A stretch of DNA of 64,000 nt from Aquanectria penicillioides (Eukaryota; Ascomycota; Sordariomycetes; Hypocreales; Nectriaceae), in NCBI GenBank assembly GCA_003415625.1, contig PYIU01000001.1, forward strand, positions 3,844,746 through 3,908,745. Reading direction: 5' to 3'. Below the pieces are notes generated by a model. The model did not search any database. It was not told the origin of the DNA and was given only the letters and a program-made list of their open reading frames with translations. A program made the translations under genes and the position numbers. The stretch's first letter is position 1, and each line of letters begins with the position of its first letter. Positions 23,599-33,949 of the stretch are shown here, in pieces.

Positions 23599-24654
23599 TT
23601 ACAACATTGAGTGCAGTCTGGGCTGCATCATGTCCTCGGTGCGTAGGCCCACCTCGGCCGTCATCTTGACAAATGACTCGGCCGCTCTCCTGGCCATCTC
23701 CTCTGGGACGGCCTTGTCCGTCTCAGTCAGTCTCCTGTTAAACACCTCGAAGCTCAGCCAGCCCTCGAAGCCAAGTCCGTGGACAATGGCACGCAGGACC
23801 TGTGTGACGGGGAGGTAACCGCCGTACTGGGGCTCGCCATAAAATAATCTAGCGTTGCGAGACCAGCTCATGCGGGTGGGCTGCTCGGCGTTGTAGAAGG
23901 GGTGGTTCTTGTCCAGGGGCTGGGCGAGTCTCTCGCCGTCAGCGATCTGGAGAAGGAATAGCTTCGTGACATCGACCTCGGAGATGATTCTCTTGATGGA
24001 CTCCGAGGTGACCACGTCGTAGTCAGGGGTTCTTCCCGTAGGCGAAGCAGGGTCGGCGTAAATCCTGCCAAGGATGTTGTAGGTGTCGAGGCAAACGCCA
24101 AAGTTTTCTCGGTCAACTCGCTGCACAACTTCCCAGCTGGCCTCCCAGGTGTCGATTCGAGTGCCCCAGCAGAGGGCCTCCATGGCAAACCGGATGGCCG
24201 GGGTCTCCTGAAGACCCATCTCGGCAGCCTCGGTGAAATCTGCGACGGCGAGGTCCAGATCATCGCTAACCTGGTCAGGGGAGAGGAAGCTGCTGGGGAA
24301 GAGGATCAGGTCGGTGCCGAGGATCTGGCAGAGCTGGAACCACAGTTGCAACTCCTGCAACCTGCGGCCGTGCTCAACGCGGTCGACGAGGCCGCCAAAG
24401 TGCATAAAGGGCTGGAGGCAAATAATCTCCAAGTTACGGGTGTCGCAAAGTTGACGAATGGTTCGGGCGGCAGCGAGCTGGTTCTCAGGGGTGTCACCAC
24501 CGGGAAATGACTTGGCAAGGTCGGCGAGATCCTCGTAGAAGACTTCAATTCCCTGGAAGCCATACTTTTGCGCCATGTCCAGCTTGTGGGGGAGGGAGTG
24601 GCCGGCAAAGCACCGTCCCAGGGACATTGTGCATATGCTTGACTTGTGAGCCAT
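23599..24654 (-). CDS. qa-4: 3-dehydroshikimate dehydratase (qa-4/qutC)
   Basis: Metal-dependent TIM-barrel enzyme (AP-endonuclease-2/xylose-isomerase-like fold) that dehydrates 3-dehydroshikimate to protocatechuate, feeding the beta-ketoadipate route. 351 residues, intronless, matching fungal QA-4/QutC length. The start 'MAHKSSICTMSLGRCFAGHS', 'FQGIEVFYEDL', 'ICLQPFMHFGG' and 'FAMEALCWGTR' are typical. The start codon is preceded after only a few bases by a GT/CA dinucleotide repeat, so the mRNA leader is CA-rich. It is divergent from qa-3. Confidence 0.95.
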   Translation of the reverse strand: MAHKSSICTMSLGRCFAGHSLPHKLDMAQKYGFQGIEVFYEDLADLAKSFPGGDTPENQLAAARTIRQLCDTRNLEIICLQPFMHFGGLVDRVEHGRRLQELQLWFQLCQILGTDLILFPSSFLSPDQVSDDLDLAVADFTEAAEMGLQETPAIRFAMEALCWGTRIDTWEASWEVVQRVDRENFGVCLDTYNILGRIYADPASPTGRTPDYDVVTSESIKRIISEVDVTKLFLLQIADGERLAQPLDKNHPFYNAEQPTRMSWSRNARLFYGEPQYGGYLPVTQVLRAIVHGLGFEGWLSFEVFNRRLTETDKAVPEEMARRAAESFVKMTAEVGLRTEDMMQPRLHSML

Positions 24655-24657
24655 TGT

Positions 24658-24694
24658 GTATGTGTGTATGTGTGTGTGTGTGTGTGTGTGTGTT
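24658..24694. repeat. GT/CA microsatellite abutting the qa-4 start
   Basis: TG-repeat on the plus strand, ending four bases before the qa-4 ATG on the other strand, so it is transcribed as a CA-rich leader. Length variation here would directly alter the 5' UTR of qa-4. Confidence 0.9.
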
Positions 24695-25237
24695 TGTAAG
24701 TGGCGTTTGAGGGAGATGTGTGATGATTGGAGTTATTGTTAGTGATAAGAAGAAGAGAATGGATTTTGTACAATGGAACAGAAATGGATGGAATCTGACG
24801 GGATGGATAATAATAAAACAGTGGCTAGTTGATGGGTTTATCTCGGGGATGATGGGGTATAGGGAAGAAACTTCTACAGCGGAATGGAGTCGATGGGTCC
24901 ACGGGCATGATAAGTCGTCAGCTGCTACACTGGGGTGTTGTAACGGTTTCTTTTACCAGGAGCCAACAAAGCGGAGAGCGTAGAGAGGGCAATAGACAGG
25001 CCTCATGGCGAATCAGGATTGTCAAGCCTCCTTTCAATAGTGCCTTGATGGAGTCGCATATACGATATGTGACAGGTTGGGGCGGTTGCCGTCGGGCAAA
25101 GGCCAAGTTTGGGGGTCACAAGACGTCACGAAACGATCTGCCGGATTAGTAAAGGCACGCCGAGGAGCAGTTTCCTTTTTCTTGGGATCCTTCACGCGAG
25201 ATTATCCCAGCAATCGATCGAAGACTGGGGGGGTATT

Positions 25238-25261
25238 GCAGCGGTGCAGCGGTGCAGCGGC
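25238..25261 (+). repeat. Triple 8-bp repeat presenting CGG every 8 bases
   Basis: GCAGCGGT, GCAGCGGT, GCAGCGGC in tandem, giving CGG-N5-CGG-N5-CGG direct repeats. Zn2Cys6 factors contact CGG triplets, and this lies 71 bases from the QA-like operator. Confidence 0.6.
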
Positions 25262-25331
25262 GCAAACGCATCGGCCATGAACCCCGTGCCGTGGTTGTCG
25301 GCCTGGGCGCTGGGCGTGGCGAGCGGGCTTG

Positions 25332-25347
25332 GGATAAGCCTTTACCC
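25332..25347 (+). promoter_or_regulatory. Candidate QA-1F/QUTA operator in the qa-4/qa-3 promoter
   Basis: GGATAAGCCTTTACCC matches 14 of 16 positions of the Neurospora QA-1F consensus GGRTAARYRYTTATCC as I remember it. It is positioned between two genes known to be activated by QA-1F. Confidence 0.65.
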
Positions 25348-25917
25348 GGGAGGCTGTGTGGGGGGGCCAGAACGGCTCGGCACCCAGAGGTCAAGAGACT
25401 CACAGACAGCGTTCGGGGCGGCAAATGGCTCTCCAGATTAGCGATCTAGCCCCCCCCCCGGAGGCCCCGGATGAAGCATTCAGCAGGTTTGGGGTGGATA
25501 ATTCGATTGGAAAAACCCTTGTGCTGGCTCTTGCTTTTGTGGGGGATCGATCTCGCATGAACGTTGCTTTGCGTTGATGACCAGCCAATATCCCCGGTTA
25601 TGAGTGGCCGGCCACTACTTGAAGCGGCCGGAGCCCCTAACAAATGCGAGAAAAAAGAGAGAAGGAGGGGCAGAGACTAAAGACTAGAGAGAAACGACTG
25701 GCCTGGGTTTCTTCCACCTTCTTAGCTCCTACAACCGTTACCTACTTCTCCCCCAGACTTTTTGGGTACATTCCATCTCACTCACACCACCACCACAACC
25801 ACCACACACATAGACACACAGACACACACCACAACTCAAAACCATATATATATATACATTACTCCACGACTTACAACATCCCTCCACCTCTTACAAACAG
25901 CCCAATTACCATCAATC

Positions 25918-26986
25918 ATGTCGCTGCAGACCTTCCCTTCCCCTTCGGGTGACAACCTGACCTCGGACGAGATCTCCCAGCTCGACCGCCACGGTTACCT
26001 CTTCGGCAAGAAGCTCACCAACTCGCTGTCGCCCTTCTTCCACAACGTCATCTACCAGGATCTTGGCCTCGGATGGGGCCAGGTCCGCTTGGACTCGGCG
26101 GACATCCCCTCCTTTCTGGAGCTCGCCCGTCACCGTGACTTCTATGGTAAGACGACCCGCCGATCCGTGCCCTACCTATGCAATGCAGCCTTGAGACAAT
26201 TACCAATTGAGGGGAAATGCTAACAACGTCCGTCTTCTCTTAGGCGCCTCCGTCACCATGCCCAACAAGGTGGCCATCCTCCCCTATCTTGATGAGTTGA
26301 CTGAGGAGTGCCGTGACGTCGGTGCTTGCAACACCCTCTTCCTCCGCGAGGAGAACGGCCGCCGCCTCTTCTGCGGTGCCAACACCGATGTCATTGGCAT
26401 CCGTGAGTCCTTCTACCAGAACGTCTCTGACCCTGATGCCGTCTTCCACAACCGCGCTGCCCTCGTCGTCGGCGGTGGCGGTGCTGCTCGCAGCGCCATC
26501 TACGCTCTGTGGAAGTGGATGAAGACCACCACCATCTACCTCGTCAACCGTGATGACGCCGAGGTGGAGTCCGTCATCCAGGACTGCAAGGCCCGTGGCT
26601 ATGGCGACAACCTCATGCACGTCAAGACCGTTGCCCAGGCTCAGGAGCTCGAGGCCCCTGGCGCCATTGTCGCCTGTGTACCCGACTTCGAGCCCCAGAC
26701 TCCCGAGGAGATCCAGGCCCGCAAGGTCACTGAGACTTTCCTCGAGAAGGAGACCAAGGGTGCCATCCTTGAGATGTGCTACAACCCTACTCCCTTCACT
26801 CGCCTGGGTGCCATCTCCGAGGAGAACGGCTGGCAAGTCATCCTGGGCACCGAGGCCCTCATCTGGCAGGGTCTTGAGCAGGACAAGTACTGGACTGGCC
26901 GTGCGATTGAGGAGCTCCCTGTCCAGAAGGTCCAGGTTGCCATCAACGAGAAGGTTGCCCAGCGAGCCCAGGCTGCCAAGCTATAG
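25918..26986 (+). CDS. qa-3: Quinate/shikimate dehydrogenase (qa-3/qutB)
   Basis: NAD-dependent oxidation of quinate to 3-dehydroquinate and of shikimate to 3-dehydroshikimate, the entry step of the pathway. Two exons, 25918-26146 and 26244-26986, joined in phase at 'DFYG/ASVT'; 323 residues. N-terminal substrate domain: '[14 protein letters not shown]' (about 29-42) and '[16 protein letters not shown]' with the family Lys. Rossmann domain: '[15 protein letters not shown]' (about 155-170). Fungal QA-3 enzymes have this length and gene position. The 97-nt intron has GTAAGA donor and TTAG acceptor. Confidence 0.95.
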
Positions 26987-27656
26987 ATAGAGGCGATAAA
27001 ACGGAAGTCATAAGAAAGAAAGAAACAAAAAAGGAAACAAGAAAAAAAAAGAAAGGGAAAACCTGGCGAGATTTTTTGAGGGATTGCATAGCGATTTTTG
27101 GATTAACGACCATGTATGGCATCTACGATAGATCATCATGTCTGTATGTATGTTTTGATAGTGAAGAAGCGAGCATTTGATGGCCACGGTTCCCACCTCG
27201 GCGCTGTTACTGGCTCTAGCGTTTACAAGGGAGATCTACTAGATCCATTCTATGCATTTCTATACATGAAGCTAAAGTAGTGAAAATTTGAAAAATCAAT
27301 TTCCAATTTTAGGACCATATGCCATGACGTGCGATTATTGTCATCCAGATTGGTCCCGCTATTTGACCAACACCAACCAACAAGCTTCCATAGGAGAGAC
27401 CAGAGAGATAGGGGAGAGGAAAAAAAAAAAAAAGGAATGAGACACTCTGATCATGTTTTTTTGCCCCCCCTCCTCCGATGACGGCGACTGGAGTGAGGAG
27501 AAGCACAGGCGGTGGATGGATGTGATGGGATGGTGCTATGGGCCTCTCTCTCCGCAGGCAAGGATCCTTGATCCAGGATTTCCTGGACCGCTTGAGCCAA
27601 CGATGAAAGCTGAGGGGCGCCTAGGATAGCCCATTTGGGGAAATGAAAACGACAAA

Positions 27657-27691
<35 letters not shown>

Positions 27692-28131
27692 GCATAGTCA
27701 TAACCGCCGATAAGCGCACGGGGACACACAATACTGGGCGGTGTCGGCGTCTCACCAAAGCGCGCTGAGTCATTTTCTTTTATCCTCGTGCAATTCGCAA
27801 TGGGCCGATTGGAGTCTTGAAAAGTTTTTTTAACCTCGAGGGTCCAGGCCAGGGGTCTCTTCTCGGTGGGGTCAGGAGTGGACGCTCAAGGTAGTGCGCG
27901 TGTGGTGAGAAACATCACAGATTGGGGCGGGTGGCTCCAAGGGTGCAAAAGGCAGCCATTGACAAGTGCAGAAATTTACAAGGTCATAATATTTGTTGTG
28001 GTTGTTGTTATCAACTCTCTTTCACTGGGGGAGAAACCAGTCCACTATCATACAAAGAATGTAGTCCAATTCCTTTTTTTTTAACCCATACCCGCATGCA
28101 TATGCTCGCTTCAATTAGTCAATTAGATGCC
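26987..28131. other. Convergent intergenic region qa-3 / qa-y
   Basis: 1.1 kb between converging stops, containing both 3' UTRs. It is rich in A tracts (27010-27060) and carries an AAT repeat. No gene is seen. Confidence 0.5.
27657..27691. repeat. (ATA)n microsatellite
   Basis: About eleven ATA/AAT units in the convergent qa-3/qa-y spacer. Confidence 0.95.
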
Positions 28132-29809
28132 TCAAACATCCTTGGTCTCCACCTGCTCGTCGTTGGGCTTGTCCTCCTTCCAGGAGATGCCCTCAATGTT
28201 CTGGCGGAACTCCTCGTCGTGGAGACGGAGCTCCTCAATGATGGTTGGGTGGGCCTTGCGCACAGGCTTGACCTCGAAGAGGCGGTCCATGGCCTCCAGG
28301 GGAATGGCCTTGGTCTCAGGCACACAGAAGAAGACGAAGATGATGGACGCAACCATGAGGGTGGCGAAGAAGATGTAGACACCGTAGCCCCAGGCGTTGA
28401 ACATCTGCTCGGTGAAGCGAGCGATGATGAAGTTCCAGAACCAGTTGTTGGCGGCAGCGTTGGCCTGGCCAAGAGATCGGGTGTTGACGTCGAACATCTC
28501 CGAGTTGAGGACCCAGGGGGTACCGTTCCACGAGGGGGTGTAGAAGGCAGTCCACAGGTAGAAGAAGAAGATGGCAGCAGTGCCTCCGGGAGTCAGAATG
28601 CCAGTGGTGTTGATGCCGGCAATCTTGATGTAGGCTCCGATGAAGTACATGCAGAAGGCACCGCCAGCAGCACCGAACATGAGGAGGTTGCGGCGACCCA
28701 TGTGGTCGATGAGGACCATGATCCACACGAAGGTGAGGACAGTCTTGACAACACCGAAGATACCAGTGGTGAGGAAACCGGTGTTGGTGCCGGTGATACC
28801 CAGGCTCTTGAAGACAGTAGGGCTGTAGTAGTTGATGGCGTTGATACCGGATCCTGTAGTTCAAAAAGAGTTAGCCATGTGCGTCTAAGATGATCATGAG
28901 GTAGGAAGAGTTATGCTTACCGTTCTGGAAGACGAAAAGAAGGGCACCGAGGAGGAAGCGCCACTGGATCTTGCGGTTCTTGAGGGCAAGGAAAGGCTTC
29001 CAGAAACCGGGGCCAACCTCGTTGTTGAAGCGGTCAATATCCTCAGTGATGTAGCTCATCTCCTCAACGACATAGATGTGGTCCTCAGGCAGGTTGCGCA
29101 TCCAGCAGAGAACCTTGGTGCCCTCCTCACGCCTGCCCTTGGAGAACAGCCATCTAGGGGACTCGGGGATAAAGCAAGCGCCAACGAGAAGCAGACCCGC
29201 GGGGATAAGCTGGACAGCAAAGGGGATGAGCCACTGCTTGTGAGAGGGAGCCATAGTCTCAGTGAGGCCATAGTTGATCCAGAAACCGACAAGACCACCT
29301 GCCTGCCATCCAAGTTCATAGAGACCGACGAGGCGACCACGGATGGCAGGAGGGGCAAGTTCGGAGATGTAAATTGGGGTCATGTTGGAGCAGCCACCAA
29401 CACCAATACCAGCAAGGACTCGGCCACCAATGATAAGGCCAAGACCGCGGTCACTGTTGGCGCCAAGCATCATGCCGGCGCCAAGGCAGAAGATGAGGGA
29501 GAAGAGGATAAGAGACTTGCGACGGCCAAGGAAGTAACTGGAGCCATAGGCAAAGAGGGAGCCAAAGAAGGCGCCGGCCTGATAGACGGAGACGATGTTT
29601 GCCTTGATGAGGGCGAGATGATCTTTGCTCATCGTGCCAAACCCGAACTCAGACGAGAAGGACGGGAGCGCTAGGGTAGTGCCGATGAAGGCTGAATCGT
29701 AGCCGATGGTGCATGCTGCGAAAGACGCCGTGGCGGCGCAAGCGTAGATGCGCCAGTTGTAGACCTCCTTTGGCGTCGGCCGGTCTTCCTTAAGGGTGAA
29801 AATACCCAT
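28132..29809 (-). CDS. qa-y: Quinate permease (qa-y/qutD), sugar-porter MFS
   Basis: Plasma-membrane proton-coupled quinate transporter. Exons 29809-28921 and 28853-28132 joined at 'FVFQNG/SGINAINYYSP'; 536 residues, as expected for QA-Y. Start chosen at ATG (MGIFTLKEDRPTPKEVYNW); the frame upstream lacks another ATG. Twelve hydrophobic segments are present. Sugar-porter signatures: 'GRRKSL' after TM2-3, 'GRVLAGIGVGG', 'PESPRWLFSKGR' before the central loop, 'DHMGRRNLLM' and 'VPETKAIPLEAMDRLF' after TM12. It converges with qa-3 and is transcribed in the same direction as qa-1F. A candidate QA-1F operator sits about 540 bases upstream. Confidence 0.96.
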
Positions 29810-30828
29810 GGTCACGACTTAGTGTGAAAATAATCGATGAAAAGAAGCTTCCTTTTTCCTTCTACTCTGCTGAGAAGAGGCCAAGAGGGGAATGGGGGAA
29901 TGGGGAATTGGAGAATGTAGAGAAGAGATTGTGTTGCGATAGTGACAGCTCTCCAAGATGGCGTTCTGGGTAGGCAAACTTTTATACTAGAGTAGGGCCG
30001 GACTTATCGCATTGGGGCTCGCCCCATAACTAGTTCCTAGTGAGGAGAACCCTTGGCACCCTAGTATCTCCAAACGGTCTGTGCTTGGTGCCCAGCTGGA
30101 AACACGGCGCCGCCGGCACACCGTATTGCCCACTACCCATCCATACGGCCGATGATGAATCCCCATGCCTCTTCGCACATCTCTGGAACTGGAGATTAAA
30201 TCCGGGGTTTGCGGGGTCGTTGTGGGGGATGAACTTGTTTCCGTCAAAGGGGATTGATCGATATTGTCATCAGCCCATTCCTGGGGCGACGAGAGGCTGT
30301 CTTGGGCGCGTCTTTGCGTAGAAACTAGAGTTTGGGACATGGGGCTGGATAAAGACTTACCCAGGAACCCACATCCTTGACTCAAAATCCCAGCTTTCCT
30401 GGAGTCTCCGCATCGAATCTGGTTATGACTGCGGGACTAACCTTGTCTCAAATTTGCTTCTTCACGCGGGGGATGAAACCTCAGCCCGTTGATTGGAGTT
30501 CTCCGCTCGCTTTGGGCACATGGCCTCAAGGTCTGGTGCGCGGAGATGTGGAGGAGAAGCCGGAAACCCCTCCCCCCATGGGTTCCCGACTCCCCTTGTC
30601 CCCTCTCTCTGTCGCTCTCTCTCCACAATCCCCAAGATGGACAGTTCAGGCCCGGATCCTTCGACTCTTGCGTTTAGATTAGGCCACAGTAGTCTTGCGT
30701 ATGTTTTATTTCTTCTGCGTTGTCACATGGGGCACGTTGCGGTCCGAGGTAGCATGAATGGGTCCCCCCCATCCTTTCTCCGCGTTTGTGGTGAGATTTG
30801 AAAATTACTTTGATTTTATGCATTTATC
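29810..30828. promoter_or_regulatory. qa-y promoter and qa-1F 3' flank
   Basis: About 1 kb upstream of qa-y, ending at the qa-1F stop codon. Contains the QA-like operator at 30347-30362. No gene is seen. Confidence 0.5.
30347..30362 (+). promoter_or_regulatory. Candidate QA-1F/QUTA operator upstream of qa-y
   Basis: GGATAAAGACTTACCC matches 14 of 16 positions of GGRTAARYRYTTATCC; the mismatch at position 14 is shared with the site at 25332. Confidence 0.6.
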
Positions 30829-33081
30829 TCATGTACCAAAATCACCTTGAAACATCTCGCCCAGATCACAGCCTGGTGCGAATCCCAAGTTAGTCATGAA
30901 TTGCGGATCCACGTCTATACCATCCGCGCAATCAATGGAACCAAGTTCTTCCAGAATCGCGTCGTAATCCACAAGTTGACCTGACATGCCTGCGTTCTGG
31001 AATATGGGTATTGTATGCCCTCCATTTAAGGGAGGAGATTGGAACGTCATGTTTGGAGTCACCGCGTACAGTGACTGTGATGTTCCAGGACTTGTGTCCG
31101 AGTTTGCTGGGTATCTGTGCCTCTCGTACGATAGCAGAGGCTGCTGATCCTTTTGTGGTGGCAGCCGGGTAAGTTCTTGCGTGTCTGCTTCCCCCGATAT
31201 GCTTGATGGTCTGTGGGCAGTAGTGTGGTAGGTTGCGGTTGATATCTCATCCACGAAAGGAGGGCCAACTATGGGCTGGGTGACTGTCCCCACCCTGGTA
31301 GTAATGTTATGATGCCTCTCAGCGCTTTCCGCCTTTGTTGTCTCAGGCTTCCAGACACCTTGAAGAGTTTCCATTGCCGCTTTCCACCTAGTTTTGTCGT
31401 GCTCATGCATGCGCTCGCGGTGTCCATGCCGTTGTACAATCTCCATCAGCGTAATCATAAGAGGAGGTGTTCCAGAAGCCCCAAAGTTTTCTAAGCATGA
31501 CTCCATAACCTCTAGTAAGTTCGAGTACAGCGACGGTCGGTGCCCAGGCACCAAATCCAAGGTAACTGTCAAGAACATGCCCTGGAGCAGAAAAGCTGAC
31601 GGAACCGTCGGGGTTGAGCCTCCGAATATGAGGGAATTACAGAAGGAAAATCGAGGATCCAGGCTCTTCACCAAGTCCTCAGGGGTGATTCTTCGCTGAG
31701 TGGGACTATCATGCAATCTTGCGTCCATGCTGGCTGCCCAGAGCTTGCAGAAAGCGTACAGCTGCCGGAAAGTGGGCAATGGCTGTGCAGGAGTCCGCGT
31801 CGAAGCGCCTCCTTCCCCCGAGTTCGGACCAACTCCAGGAACAGGAGTCCAAACTTCGTCTGGATCTACGAGACCGGCGAAGCTGTCTGAGGGAAGGCTG
31901 GAACGCATGCCTGTGGTCACTTCTGGCTGGCCCAAACACAGGGACGTCAGGGTATCCAGCATGAATGCAGCAGCTAATATTCGCGTTTCCGGATCATTCA
32001 GTGACACTTCATTTCCCTGCCTAGCTGGAAACATATGTGGTGTGACCGAGCGGTTGCAAAGAGTTAGGCGGGATGCCTTTCCAATCAGCAACCAGGCGGC
32101 CATGTTTTTCCTCTGGCCTAAAAGCACAAGGGACTGGAGAAGGAGGGCACAGATATGCGAAATTTCGAAGTTGCCGTCGTCGGGGGGGATAAGACGGCGG
32201 GCGATGTTGTAAATGGCGGTGGGGGAGATGGTGTTTTCGTCATGAGGTCGAGGAGAAGCCGCGTCCTGGAATGCGGCAACGGCTAGGACAGCCCATAGCT
32301 GTGCATGCAGGGCGGTAGAGTGTTTGGGGTCAAGTTTGAGGCCTTCGGGAGGGTATCTCATGGCGGCACTAGTGATGGCATCTCGGTCGATGATCGGAAA
32401 CCAGCAGTGAGTGTAAGTAAAGTAGATGTTGACTAGGCGCTCCCAGTTTGGTGGCAGGACCAGTCGAGAAGTTTCGGCGGATGTTGCGGGATGTCTCATG
32501 ACATAGGAACTATGAGATGCGCCGTCATGGGAAGGTCCAGCTCCCTGGATGGAATAGTCGGGTGAGTTTTTAGGGTCGAAGAGGAAGGCGTTGGCCGGAC
32601 TGATGCCTTCTTCCGTCTCGGAATCGTCTGCTGAAGTGTCTGTCCGAGGGGTTTTCTCATCGGAAAGGAGCCTTCCGATGTCCTTGTGGACACGGCTCTT
32701 GCTCCATCTCCGATATAGCCGATGGCCAGCCTTGTCTTTTGTTGCCAGAATGCGGGCGCCTTCGGTGCCGTCGTTTTGCGTGAGGAGACGATGCAGAGCT
32801 CCCTCACAGCCAGGAACCTGTTCAAAGAGCCAGGCCAAAGAGAGCTCGATAGTACGCAGATAGCCCGTCTGAACACCTCTCTTGCGCGAGGCAGGGGTGT
32901 AGGAACATGGCCGATTCTGCGCAGTGCAGGTGCCGCAGTGAGGGCGAGCACCATCGCACTTCTCTCTGGCAGTACGACATGAATCGCAAGCTAGAGAGAC
33001 TCTCTGTCGTTTGGCAGGCGTCGAGCCGGCTGGGGCAGTGAAGGAGTCCGCATCGTTGCCCTCGCGTTTCCTGGGCGGCAT
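30829..33081 (-). CDS. qa-1F: Quinate pathway activator, Zn2Cys6 factor QA-1F/QUTA
   Basis: Positive regulator binding the qa promoters. 750 residues, intronless. Start taken at the ATG giving MPPRKREGNDADS; the frame continues 24 codons upstream but only with a GTG. Zinc cluster: C32, C35, C42, C49, C52, C59 ('CDSCRTAREKCDGARPHC'), followed by 'SRKRGVQTGYLRTIELSLAWLFEQVPG', the distinctive QutA/QA-1F linker. The fungal transcription-factor middle homology region spans about 210-500. The acidic C-terminus ('DYDAILEELGSIDC', 'DLGEMFQGDF') would be the activation region that the repressor binds. Divergent from qa-1S across 868 bases. Confidence 0.95.
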   Translation of the reverse strand: MPPRKREGNDADSFTAPAGSTPAKRQRVSLACDSCRTAREKCDGARPHCGTCTAQNRPCSYTPASRKRGVQTGYLRTIELSLAWLFEQVPGCEGALHRLLTQNDGTEGARILATKDKAGHRLYRRWSKSRVHKDIGRLLSDEKTPRTDTSADDSETEEGISPANAFLFDPKNSPDYSIQGAGPSHDGASHSSYVMRHPATSAETSRLVLPPNWERLVNIYFTYTHCWFPIIDRDAITSAAMRYPPEGLKLDPKHSTALHAQLWAVLAVAAFQDAASPRPHDENTISPTAIYNIARRLIPPDDGNFEISHICALLLQSLVLLGQRKNMAAWLLIGKASRLTLCNRSVTPHMFPARQGNEVSLNDPETRILAAAFMLDTLTSLCLGQPEVTTGMRSSLPSDSFAGLVDPDEVWTPVPGVGPNSGEGGASTRTPAQPLPTFRQLYAFCKLWAASMDARLHDSPTQRRITPEDLVKSLDPRFSFCNSLIFGGSTPTVPSAFLLQGMFLTVTLDLVPGHRPSLYSNLLEVMESCLENFGASGTPPLMITLMEIVQRHGHRERMHEHDKTRWKAAMETLQGVWKPETTKAESAERHHNITTRVGTVTQPIVGPPFVDEISTATYHTTAHRPSSISGEADTQELTRLPPQKDQQPLLSYERHRYPANSDTSPGTSQSLYAVTPNMTFQSPPLNGGHTIPIFQNAGMSGQLVDYDAILEELGSIDCADGIDVDPQFMTNLGFAPGCDLGEMFQGDFGT

Positions 33082-33949
33082 CCTTTGTTGCAGTGTGGCA
33101 GACCGTGGAGTCGACGTCGACGAGCTACCTACCTTACGTGTGCCACAAGGCACGCAGAGGCATGGCGGACTAGAGGAAGAGACCGCGGATCAATCTCTCG
33201 TACGATGCTCGCGCCATCTCACAGCGACAGCAGAAGGATGGCAGGGCAGGGAAAGACGTCAGGACGCGGCCATCAGCAACAGCAGACGAAATGCAGATAG
33301 GAAACAGGGAATGGCAATGCGGGGAGAATCTGGGGTCCTGGGGAGGTCGAAGGCGCTGGGATGGGCTGGAGATGGGGAGATTGGGGGACATGGAGAGACA
33401 AGCATACCAACGCATGCGGACAGCCAATGGTGGAGTGCTTATTCTGAGGGGGGTGGAGCGGATAAAGTCTCTTCCGGCCAATCGGTGCCTTATAATAAGG
33501 GCGGGGTCCCCGGACTTCTCCACTAGGCTTTTTTCGTGGTGGGGGAATGCCGGATGCCGCGACCCAAACTGTCTGGCGCGACAGCGGTATGATGGCTCCT
33601 GCTTCGTCTTTTTGCAACCCTCCTCGTCTATACCCGCCTTGCGACGTCTGGCCTCCCCGGCTCAGGACAGCGCACACGCAACTCGCATCTTCGTGCGCGC
33701 GAAATACTCCAACCCCTTGCTACCCGCTCCTCCGCGAGCGCCTTTTTCTTGGCTACTTGCTTCTGGCGTGACCTGATACTTCGCCCTTAGTCGCACCACA
33801 CGCACACAGTCCACCCAACGGCCTCAGACGCAGAGCCAGAGGAGCAACGGCCTCCAGACTTCCGACTACCCCCGACTGACTAACCACGACTCGTCATGGC
33901 TAATCCGAATCGCGTCGCTTGATGAGGCAAGACTATCAACTCCTATCCC
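33082..33949. promoter_or_regulatory. Divergent promoter qa-1F / qa-1S
   Basis: 868 bases shared by activator and repressor. It holds a short palindrome at 33488-33500 and a GGATAAAG half-site near 33460 that resembles the left arm of the QA operator, but no full operator. The qa-1S leader is CA-rich (33790-33900). Confidence 0.45.
33488..33500. promoter_or_regulatory. Palindrome in the activator/repressor promoter
   Basis: CCTTATAATAAGG: 6-bp perfect arms around a central A, roughly midway (about 410 and 450 bases) between the two divergent starts. It could be a TATA-like or factor-binding site; unproven. Confidence 0.35.

Larger units (their letters stand above)
24655..25917. promoter_or_regulatory. 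Divergent promoter qa-4 / qa-3
   Basis: 1.26 kb shared by two inducible genes. It holds a candidate QA-1F operator (25332-25347), a triple CGG direct repeat (25238-25261) and several G-rich words such as CTGGGG near 25226 and GTGGGG near 25360 that fit the SYGGRG core of the carbon-repressor CreA. The qa-3 leader (about 25780-25917) is AC-rich with few G and includes a short TATA-like alternating AT run near 25846-25855. Confidence 0.6.

Noticed and set aside
27922..28893. 323-codon plus-strand frame
   Set aside because: Antisense shadow of qa-y: Glu/Asp/Val/Gly-rich product mirrors the codon bias of the transporter on the other strand.
33082..33153. N-terminal extension of qa-1F by 24 codons
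   Set aside because: The upstream in-frame start is GTG only; the ATG at 33081 matches family length.
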